Assembly: GCA_016169945.1 (NCBI GenBank)
Contig: JADLSH010000379.1
Span: 3,190,001-3,254,000, forward strand
DNA from: Trachythela sp. YZ-2020
Taxonomy: Eukaryota > Cnidaria > Anthozoa > Malacalcyonacea > Clavulariidae
DNA length: 64,000 nucleotides
Direction of reading: 5' to 3'
Each line of letters opens with the position of its first letter. The stretch's first letter is position 1. Position numbers and translations under genes: made by a program. This document shows, one piece after another, positions 42,222 to 54,200 of this stretch. Below the pieces are notes generated by a model. That model searched no databases, was not told the DNA's origin, and saw only the letters and a list, made by a program, of their open reading frames with translations.

Positions 42222-45200
42222 ATGGGAGAAAGTTTAAAAGAACGGCAAGAGAATGAGGTTGAAGTGTTGAAAGCAATATTCATGGATGATTTTCGTGATC
42301 TTAATGCAGGAATTAAGGTATTTTGAGATTTATAGCAGCCAGCTCGCATGGCTTATTAGGTATTAGGTCATTTATATTGTTACTTTATTTTTCAATTTAT
42401 TAAATATATTATTAGTTTATCAATATTCAATATTCATCAGCTGAGTCAAGTGGTGGATGTAGCACGTTTAAATGGTTTAATCCAGTTAACAGCAGACCTG
42501 CCAAGTTGTTGTGAATAAAATGATGCAGATTAACAATATTTGTGATTTTCCTGCAAACAATGTGAGCTAGCAACAACCCAGACTGTAAAGTTTGGTTCCC
42601 CGTGCAGAATTTTGAAGCTGAATTTCTGTCCACGCATTTTCAAGAAAATGCTAAAAAATCCATGTTGTGGGGAATGTAATATGAAAGACCACACAAATAA
42701 ACCAGATTTAAAACGTAGTTTTTACACGCCTCGCCTCTCTCTTTTACAGCCCTAAAAACGAAAGTGCTTACCTAAACAGTTTTTTAATTACTTAGTTAAT
42801 GTCAATATAAATTATAATATTAATGTTAATATATTAAGTTCACGACACATGTATTTATGCTCCACTCTCAAGTGTTTTGGCTTAATTTCTGGGCAACCCT
42901 GGCTGCCACGGAACACGAAAATATTCCCCGCGCAAAAATAAAACTTTACAGTCTGGGCAACAACCATGAGCTCATGAAATATGTAGCAGGGTCTATTAAG
43001 GGACGCTGTGAGTCTACTGGTGGCGCCCAGCTGTAGTGATTCAATACTAATGTGCAAGAACCTTTAAGACCTTTCTTCAGCTCAGAACGAGCTTCGTTTA
43101 GGAGAGCCCGCCATCTTGAAACTAAATCTACATTTAGAGCACTCTTGCTCATCTATATGCGATGTGTGTGAACCCACATGCCGATAAAATGGCTAAGCAA
43201 CATGTACAGATAATTTGTTATTTTGTTTACATCAATTAGCCAAGTTTACTAGTTCTCCTTTTAAAGAACAACAAAACGAATTGAACATACATAAGACATT
43301 ACTATAGGCAGTGGTAAAACACAAGAAATGCAGGAGATTTCTTCAAATTGTGGTCATGCGGGAGGGAGTAATGGTTCCAAAATGCGGGAGATTTGGTAGG
43401 TCTGTTAACAGCAATTTGAACAATGGTCAGATTTACACACGAGAGACTAGACTTTGCAGGCACGTTTTGAATTTGTGCAAGCACATTTGAAAATCCTATC
43501 ATTTTAACAATATTCAGCTCTCCAAACCTAAAATGTGATGCTTTTTTGCAGGCACATTTTGATGTTATGAATTTTGCTTGAAGGCACTATGAGACAAGCC
43601 ATGTTGGCCTAGTCTTAAGATAGTTCAGTTCGGTTAGTCGGTTCACACTAAGCTGGACGGTCGGTCAGATAGATGACGCCTCTTGCATATGATCCATCTC
43701 TGGTACATATACATGAACTTGTGGTTAGCTTTTGGCCAGACTGCAGAGTAGGGCCATTTTCAACGACATAAATTTAGGTGTGCAGGTGTGCAAACCTGCC
43801 TAGTTTAGTCAAGTATGCACTTAAGTTGGTGTTTGAAACTGCCAATAATACGCAACAAGTACAAGCTGTGTGGGCATAAATATAGTTGATAAGTGTGCAA
43901 AGTCATCGGACAAAAAAATTCTCGAGTTTGCACTTGCCATACTCTGCAGTCTGGGCTATTGGCCCAACTGGTTTGATTCCTGCCAGAGGGCCTATAGTTG
44001 CATTTTTCGCAACTGCTTCCGTTTAGGTCTAAAATATGTATATAATTTTCACTCAAAATTTCCATCGACAAAAACCCTTCAACAGTGTGTCCCGATATTT
44101 ATACCCCTATATTTATAATCAATTTTACTTGTCATCGGTAGGATCTTGTGCTGACAAATTTCCCACATAATGTACAGTATTTCTGTGTGTTTCCTAACAG
44201 GACATCCCTCCACACATTATATTGAGATTACAGCCATGTGAGAGTATGCGGCAAAATGAATCTCATGTCTCGTTAGATTTGGATGTCGAGTATCGTGAGG
44301 AATATCCTAACAGGTAATTAAGAGAAAGAGTCTGAAATACTATTTATGTAATTAAGTAATCAAGTTTTCACAAGACATTTTTTCACTCACTGCTTTGGTT
44401 TAATAGACAATTTGCATTATAGACTAATTTTTTATCTAGGCGAAAAAAATTAGTAAAATAGCCAAGTTTGGTTGCAAAATGTTGTAAAATGTGGAAAATA
44501 TAGCCTTGCAAAGTTTGCAAATTTTGTATACTTTTGTATTACGTGCGGAAATTGCTACCACATTTGAGCCGAAAATGGTAGGAATTTCCACACGTAATAC
44601 AAAAGTATAACAAATGTGCAAACTTTGTAAGGCTATATTTTCCGCATTTTACAACATTTCGCAACCAAACTTTGCAATTTTACTAATTTTAGTATGTTCT
44701 TTGTAGCTGTTGTGATTGATTCCCTTCTCCTTGCCTACATCAAAATTTAGTCTATAATGCAAATGGGCAATTGAAGTACATGAATTTAATCCCCAAACAG
44801 ATTACATTCACAACCCAATGTTTCGACACTAGAGTCTAGTATCTTCATCAGGGATGATCTAAAGTCGCAACTTACAGTGTCGAAACATTGGGTCATGAAT
44901 GTAATTCCTTTGAGGATTGCATTCATTTACTTCACCAGAATATAAAGGAAAATATGTCTGATTACGAAAATATGTCTGCACATAATTAGATAATTAAGAG
45001 AGAGAATTAGGAGACTATATAGTATTTGATTTTTACTCTATATATAGGTGTCCTGTGTTAAAGCTTGAAAATGCCAAAAGTCTTTCAAATGACAAAGTTC
45101 TTGAATTGGAAAAGGAAGTGCAATGTATGGCTGCCGACCTTGTTGGAGAGGTAGACCCATAGAACACTGTAGAATTCCGAAAGTAGCACCCCCAGAAAGT

Positions 45201-48200
45201 AACACTCTAGTTGTTTACTACAGAATCATTCTCAGAATGTGGTGTTAATTATTACTTTTGCTGAAGAACAGAGACTTCTGATATACTAACTCGAAAGTAG
45301 CACGCCTACCCCTGTCCCCCTCCCCCTCCTCTGAAATGGCAACACCTGAAGACTGTGGGTCAACCCCAAGGGCTGCAATGTGACTGCAAATTTCAAAAGT
45401 CAGGGGCCATTACTTTTGGAATTCTGTTGTACACTCATGTTTTTTTACTGCAGAACCGACCCATTTCTCCTGCATGCAATAGACGAGTTCGTAATGTCGA
45501 GTTGTCGACTGCGCATCCAAATGACGCGTTCTGCGTCAGGATCAAATTGCAGTTGAATCATAAAGCCTGGTTCACACGAGTGAGATAAGCAATGCATATT
45601 AAAAGCAGAAATACAAAAGAAAACTTTCCCTCTAGGGCTAAAAAGACAAAGCGGAAATAATTTTAATTATTTTTCTAAAACTTTCACCTTTGTTTATAAC
45701 ATTCATTTCTAAATATAAATTCAATCCAGGATACTTCAAAAAGGTTTATTACAATTTTTATTTTTGCAACGTTTTCTAAACAGCCTGAAGACGGACAGTT
45801 AAACTGTCCGAAACGTTGCAAAAATAGAAATTGTAATAAACCTTTTTGAAGTATCCTGGATTGAATTTATATTTAGAAATGAATGGAAAGAATTTTCTTT
45901 AGAAATGTCTTTTGTTCTGGCTTAGCTTATGCTTAGACTCGTGCTTATGCTTGTGCTTATGTCGACGTTTATGTTGCACACTTCACTGCATCCCTTTGTT
46001 TTGCCTTTTGTCTTTCCTTATTGCTTGTGCTTATCTCACTCGTGTGAATCGGGCTTAACATGTAGCTGAGATCCACTGGAAGATTTAAAATATGCATATC
46101 AAAGTATTCAACTGTTCCAGTGGTGTAACTTAACGTTTTTGACCACTTGCGCTCAGGGCAAGTTGGATACGAAAAATGGTTGCCCTGAATAAAATTCACT
46201 TACCATCAGATCTAGCTTTGGTTCACATAATAACAATATTTGAAGCAAATGATTCCAGTAAGCATGGTATGCTGATAGATAAGTACAACCTGCATTATAT
46301 ATAACACCTATCTACACTAATCACCATTCTTCTATTTTCCTTCGTAGAATTGTCGGACAATGTCCGTCGAGGCATGTTCACGTATTTACATTTTTCAAAT
46401 TATTCAGCAGAATGAATGGTTAACTGGTCTATATTTTACTCATTTAATACTGTATTTGGGGATAATAACTCAGAGATGGCCAGAAGCTGAAACAGAAAGC
46501 AACTTGCCTGATCGGGCAACCAAGAGGAAACTTCTACTTGCCCGTAATGATTTTCACTTGCACCGGGCAAGCGGGCAAGCGTTAAGTTACACCACTGACT
46601 GTTCATTGCTTGAAGAACAATTAGTTTTCGCACGGTTGACTCACTTACTTCAAATTGAAAACAAATATTCCCTTAACAAATATTTCCTTTCCTTATTGCG
46701 CTTTACACAGCAGACAAAATGTGCTAATATAAAAGCTAAAGCGCTTTCTCGGTATATGAGCAACTAACCCTAACCCCCAACCTAACCCTAATAATCCCTA
46801 ACGCCTATTTCGGTTGCTCATATATCGAGAAAGAGCCGATATTTTACAGTCTTTAACGAGGTTTAACCATCGGAATAGCATTGTTTACCCACAGTAGGCG
46901 ACTAGGCGATATAATTTCGGAAAACAAGTCAAAGGATCTCGATATTTTATAGCAATTTCATATCTCAGCATTAAATAAATTCATTTTGTTTGTGGTTTGA
47001 GTACCAGACAGGATAAGGTTCAACACTGTTAACAATCATATCGGTCAGTCTATAGAAGATATGTTTTATTGATTGTGTTTTATATTAAAATACCGTGCGA
47101 CGCGCAGCGCTTCCACTTTCCAAAATGAATATTTCCTTTTTTTGTCCTAAATTTGATCGAAATTTCCTTCAAAAAGTATTGAAATTTCCTTCAAAAATTT
47201 TGGTGAAATCATGGATTATAAAAACACCATTGTGCGATGCATCGCACAAATTAGCATACCATGACTTACAGTGATTGCAGTGTGGTTGTCATGTGCGGTT
47301 GTGCGATGCATCGCACAAATTAACATACCATGACTTACAGTGACTGTAGTGTGGTTGTCATGTGTGGTTGTGCAATGCATCGCACAAATTAGCATACCAT
47401 GACTTACAGTGATTGCAGTGTGGCTGTCATGTGCGGTTGTGCGATGCATCGCACAAATTAACATACCATGACTTACAGTGACTGTAGTGTGGTTGTCATG
47501 TGTGGTTGTGCAATGCATCGCACAAATTAGCATACCATGACTTACAGTGATTGTAGTATGGTTGTCATGTGCGGTTGTGCGATGCATCGCACAAATTAGC
47601 ATACCATGACTTACAGTGATTGTAGTATAGTTGTCATGTGCGGTTGTGCGATGCATCGCACAAATTAGCATACCATGACTTACAGTGACTGTAGTGTGGT
47701 TGTCATGTGTGGTTGTGCGATGCATTGCACAAATTAGCATACCATGACTTACAGTAATTGTAGTGTGGCTGTCATGTGCGGTTGTGCGATGCATCGCACA
47801 AATTAGCATACCATGACTTACAGTGACTGTAGTGTGGTTGTCATGTGCGGTTGTGCGATGCATCGCACAAATTAGCATACCATGACTTACAGTGATTGTA
47901 GTGTTTTTATTATCCATGGTGAAATTAAGTTTAATATTTCTCAAAATAGAACAAAATATCCTATTGTGAGCAAAATATTCTTCTATTTTCTTCGTTTTTT
48001 CTGGAATTTCCTTCAAATTTCATTTCCTTAAATTTTCAATCATTTTGTCAAAATTTCCTTTCAAAAGGAAATTTCCTTCAAAGGAAATGGAACCACTGGC
48101 GACGCGTGCTTTGCTTGGCTTGACAAGCTTTGTTGTGTATTGAAATCTGATCCAACTTCTCGCTTGAGATGTAATTCAACACTCGATGATATAGTAGGAA

Positions 48201-51200
48201 GTGATGTGATGATATATAAATACGAATATATAACAACAGTTTTGTCACAATTTCTTGTTGCAAATTTTCAATTTATCGCCTCAAAATACTACAAACGCAA
48301 CAATATCGCAGAAGACAACACGCTCGTCTATCACCCTACCCTAAGGCAAATTTCAATTTATCATGCGAAATCCGGGTCACACATGACCCAGGTTGGACAA
48401 AATCATGGTGATAGTTGCACTTTATTTCAAAGCCTTCTTCAGACCGACTGACTATAAAGTGTAATAAACTATATCTACGTTCTTTATATATACAAGGGAA
48501 AGGATATTGCAAGTATAAAGTTACCCATGGTTAAACTAAGATTTAAAATTTTTAATTTTGTACATAAGGTATATGATTGAATACTGGGTTTGGTGGATAA
48601 TCCAAGTGAGTAGATATATACACAATTTAAGACCTAACCAGGAACGGTTGCGAAAAATGCAACACTAGGTCCTCTGGCAGGAATTGAACCCACGGCCCTG
48701 CGATTCCGGTGCAGCGCTCTAACCAACTGAGCTACAGAGGCCAGTTGCTGAGCTGTAACCGTAAGTTCTGTAAAAATAGGTTATCGGGTGTGCGGGTTGT
48801 GCTAAGTATTCTAACGTATGCGGGTTGTGATAAGTATTCAAACCCAGTATTCTAGTTCAACCAAGTGAAGTGCAAAAAAATCTTTGAAGTTTACCTTATC
48901 ACAACCCGCACACCCAACAACCTAAGTTTGTTTCTTTTAACAAAAAGTATATTGATTGTGGGTATATTTTGGGTTGAAAATCAGAATATTATTGCAATGT
49001 TCAGCTAATCATTCAATATCGCAGCTGAGGTGATTAAATATACCGAGGGAGGATCTAAATATGAATCACAGTGTGTCTGGGCTACCTGTGCTTTTTTATA
49101 CACAAAATGAAATTTACCTGAAGTCAGAATTAAGTTATTTTTTCACTTCCTTCAACTCAATCTATAAAGTATTAAAGAAAAAAAACTTTTATTCAAAATG
49201 CGTAATATATGGAGTTGAATATGAATATGACTTTAATATCCATCTTAGTACAATGAATTTACATGCTAGGATATAAAAAAGATAAAATTACAAGATAATA
49301 TTTACAATCAGTCATGGCATGCTAATTTGTGCGATGCATCGCACAACCGCACATGACAACCACACTACAAGATAATATTAAAATGCGAAATTGCAGTAAT
49401 TAGTTGTATAAATGTGTCAGTATAAAAAATGTCGTAGGGATCGATTGTTTAGCATATAATACTAGTAGTTACTATCGCAAGGAAAGTGCTGCTTCAGCAT
49501 GTTTTGTAGTATTAAACGTACTAAATAATTATGTTATGTTCGCGTGGCGCAATAACAAATTGTTTATATTTTGAGCTACCTCAATACAATACAAATTTAT
49601 TAATACAAAAATGACTATATACAAGAGTAGATAATGTCATCCGCTAATAGCTAAAAAGCTAGTCGAGGCGGATGACAAAGAAAAAAAGGAAAAATTATAA
49701 TAATTTATTAACACACATTATTATTAAGATATAACCTAAGTAACGATTTTAATTAGAAACTTTCCCAATCATCAAGCCAAAAAAATAGAAACTATTCGTA
49801 AAGATAAAAATCCTATTGTTTAGCCATTAATTGAACATTGAACTAATACAGGGACATCAACATAATCATCCTCCAGCTCAAGAATTGTAAGTAAAGAATT
49901 TTGCAATGCCTTATTAAATTTCTTTTTCCCTAATTCGCGTACATTGCCAGGTATATTGTTCCATATTTTCGCACCGGATCTCGCAAAAGAGGCATTTAAT
50001 TTATTTAGTCTTGAATATTCAATGTAAAAATTATTAGATGCACAATGCCTAGTTTTATGTGTATGAATGTTTCTGGAACGATTAAAATAATCGGAGATTG
50101 TTGATGGACAAGAGCTGTTAGAGACATCATACATCAAATTACACACCGATTTATAATAAATCATATTCAAGGGTAAAACGTTTAAATTAGTGAAGAGAGG
50201 GATGGCATGTTCTTTATAACCTTTAAAGTTCATTAGCCGCAAAACTCGTTTCTGAAGAACAAGTAACTTATTTAAATACGCCTTTGACGCTCGGCCCCAA
50301 ACAATTATACCATACGTTAGATATGGTTGAATTAAGCTACGATATATATTAAGTAGAGTTGAGAGAGGCACAAAATGCCTAAGTCTTGTGATTATTCCTA
50401 TTGACTTACTTATTTTAGAAGCAATATTTTCTATGTGGTGTTTCCATGATAAGTTTTTATCAATAATAAGTCCTAAATATTTTACAAATTCTTTACACTC
50501 AATTTCAATTGATTTGTTTGCTCTATTATCAAATAATTTTATACAAGGTTGATAGTTAACGCGTTTTTTATTGGAACGAAAAATAACATAGTTTGTTTTA
50601 TTTAAATTAATAGTCAATTTATTTGCATTTAACCATTTGCAGACTCCCACCAGTTCTTGATTAATTACTGCTTCAAGATTTTTTAATTTTCTATCTGCGT
50701 ATAATAAATTTGTGTCGTCAGCAAACAAATAAAATTGTAATACTTTGGATGATGTATGAATATCATTTATATAAATGAGGAAGAGTAGAGGTCCCAAGAC
50801 TGAGCCCTGTGGAACTCCAAATGAGCTACCTCCACGGGTAGATTGTTTATATTTTGAGCTACCTCCACGGGTAGATTGTTTATATTTTGAGCTACCTCCA
50901 CGGGGAGATTGTTTATATTTTGAGCTACCTCCACCGGTAGATTGTTTATATTTTGAGCTACCTCTACGGGGAGATTGTTTATATTTTGAGCTACCTCCAC
51001 GGGTAGATTGTTTATATTTTGAGCTACCTCCACGGCCCGACCACGGGTAGATTTATACCACTATTTGTCATCGTACTACATGTATTCGTACATGAATTAT
51101 TAACAGTAACAATTGTTGGTAAGTTATCTATAGACAAAAATTCTACACCAAGGTCTAGGACTAATAGGCCATTATTCAGAGCTCTTAAAGTGCATCTTGT

Positions 51201-54200
51201 CTGTTTTTTTCTGCATCTCACTCGATTGAAATTGATGTAGAAGGTTTAGGTGGATGGATATTTCGAGTGAAATATTAATATACAATATTTTAGACCTGAA
51301 CGGGAACGGCTGCGAAAAATGCATGAACTTGTGGTTAACGCTTGGCAACTGGACTCTGTAGCTCAGTGGTCAGAGCGCTGCACCGGAATCGCAGGGCCGC
51401 AGGTTCAATTCCTGTCGGAGGACTTAGAGTTGCATTTTTCGCAGCCGTTCCCGTTCAGGTCTATCCACCTAAACCTTCTACATCTTGTCTCCTTGTATCC
51501 ACCTTACAACCAATCAAATCTGACCTTATGTTGGAAGTAATACGAGACAAAGAACACGAATGTAACCTGTTGCTTTGTTTATCTTGTCATATTTCGCGTT
51601 CGTGTGTTGTGTCTCAGTGACGGAAAACAAACTTATCAAAGGAGAGAAACGGAGGAAAGGCTACAGCGATAGAAGACTCTTGAACAGTCTTAAAAGAAGA
51701 TTCGCGCGTGCGTTTTTTTGACGGCGGAATTCGGGGATATTTTATCGTAGTTGTTTTGTCAAGGGTAAGCAAATATTAAATCATTTTAATCGCTCCCTGG
51801 AGAATCAAGTTCTATTCGTCGAGACGTCGACACGCAAGTTCGGGAAAAGCAAGTTTCCAAATTCATTATGCTACTGACACGGGCAGAAGAGATGCGCGAA
51901 TTTCGAACGAGCGGCGAATTCTCAGATATCTGTATTATAGTTGAAACAACTGAATTTCATTTACATAAATTTCCACTGTATTTGAACTCAGAATTCTTCC
52001 GAGCGCTATGTCGTTGTGCAATGATGGACCAGAACAGGGTCAACCTACCACAATTTCCAGGCGGGGCCAAGACGTTCGCTCTGATAGCAGATTATTGCTA
52101 CGGTTTGGAAATCGATATAAACTCTGGCAATGTGGTAGAGTTACGATGCGCTGCAGAGTTTCTACAAATGATGTCATGTGGGAACTTAGCAAGCGAGATA
52201 ACGAAAGCCTTAACAACGATACTACGTTCACAACCGACTTCCGTCGTCGATATACTTTCATCCGCTTGTCAACTGGGGGCGATTGCCGACCAAACAAATA
52301 TATTATCGCTGTGTTTCGACGCATTTTTTACACTCATGAGGAAGGAAAATATTTCAGAGAGTATTCCGGAAGTGTTACTTGAACTTCCAATTGAATGGTT
52401 CGTGGGTTTTATTATCGGCGCGAGAGACGCCTCCATAGCCGTCCCTAAAATTACCAGGCTTGCAGGTAAATATCTTGAAAGGATGGTCAGAGAGCATAGG
52501 GCTTGTATTAATGCGTACTTAGAGCACCAAGGTCCCCATTGCGAGGTGGGTATAGACGATGACATGTCAATTCAAGATTTTGGTGAAAATTTGGATTCAA
52601 TTCTGTTAGAACTACCACAGAGTACATCAATAAGCAAAGTTATGGACAGTGAACTATTATGTTTACTATATAGACTAGCAGTGCAGTTAAGGTGTAAGTG
52701 CGAGGGCATGTTATTAACTGCTATTAGTAATAACCTTAGCACAATACCATGTGAGATATTGGTTTCCATGCCAACCGGTGATGTCGTCAGCATTGTAGAA
52801 CACAGTGTGAATAATAATACCGTCTCTCCGACGATGTTATGCAATACTATAGATCGCTACCTTTGGGAACGGACTAAACAAAAACACATCACTCTGGAGG
52901 AGTTCGACGCCGTAGTACGAGCAATCCCGAAGTCGTACCGACCACAACACGACTCCATACTGCTAATCGCGGAAGAATTGTTCTCTAGCACGAAAATCTC
53001 CGAAGAAATGAAATTAAAAGCTCTTGATCTTATTGACACGTATAAACTACACGAAGAAACGTTGAGACAAGTATCGGAAAGGAACGTAATTCCCTCGAGT
53101 TTCATCGCAAGCTCGGCTCTTGCCGTTGCATCCCGACTACGTAACGAGCTCACTGAAGCAAAAGCGAAACTTGCCAGAAAAGACCACGACATTCGTGAAG
53201 TCCACGCGAGTATTAGTGACGTCATACAGGGACAATGGGAATACAATGATGTCACGTTAAACGTCACTCCAAATGATGCCAGCAATACTCGGGTCCAGTT
53301 CGCGAAAGTTTTATCGCGCAATACAAGTAGCGGGTTATCGATGGAACACAACGTGTATGATGGGAAATTAACACTTTGCGTGCAGTCCCGCGCGACATCC
53401 ACGCAGACATGCGGGACCTCCACGAAGACCTACTTGTTTGATCCATTCAATGACCAGTTAATCGAGATAACGCGATCAAAACATGACAACTTAATGATAG
53501 GCGAGCATTATCAAAAGAAAAAACATACATCATCTTACTGGCCCTTTACTGATGTGGCATCTTGAGTACACGAATCTTGCCAGGAACTGCTGTAGTACAA
53601 TTACCTGAAATGTACAGAACTTTCTTAAATGATTGAAGTTATAGAATATAGTTCACTTACAGTTAAGGATCTTTTCCACTCGTCGCAAAAACCAACTCGC
53701 AAGCTCGCTGCGAGTACTTTCATCCAATCACAATGCTCGACAGTTTATTTTAATTACATGCAAGAACTCGCAGCGAGTTTGCGAGTTGGTTTTGCGATGA
53801 GTGGAAAAGAGCCTTTAGTTTAGTAAAAGTTATAGTTCTATCGAAAGACTTAGAATGTAAACTATGTAAATCGATGACATGTAAATATACATAATTAAGA
53901 GTTGTTGTTATTAGAACTATTTTACAGTGTATATTGGATCAATTTAGACAATGTCAATCATATAGTGGCTTTTACATTACACCGCCTTTTCTTCAAAATC
54001 TCGAGAACCTTCCCTTCTATACTATTAGGTATGCCCGCGTATGTGACATATATAGTCATGGTCATGCACATTGCGGAAGCGTGTATATAAACACATTTTT
54101 GGGAACTTCCCTTGCGTATAATTACTATAAAGACTTTTGGGAAGGACATTTTTAGACATTCTCTATGACGTAGTAAATACGCCCGTTGCAGCGGGTTCCT

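Noticed and set aside
42946..43152. Minus-strand frame MSKSALNVDLVSRW...
   Set aside because: Lies wholly inside a 912 bp inverted-repeat element in GCN2 intron 1; no family recognised and no convincing donor or acceptor.
47216..48016. 266-codon minus-strand frame
   Set aside because: Open because the satellite unit is 69 bp; a 23-residue repeat with no other support.
48673..48745. Possible functional tRNA gene
   Set aside because: Cloverleaf arms are present, but the anticodon stem has a mismatch, the base before the anticodon is C, and at least two other copies share the same non-tRNA tail. It is a SINE head.
50767..51050. Opposed 88- and 91-codon frames across the minisatellite
   Set aside because: Artefacts of the 33 bp period; the real LINE frame starts at the target duplication at 50823.
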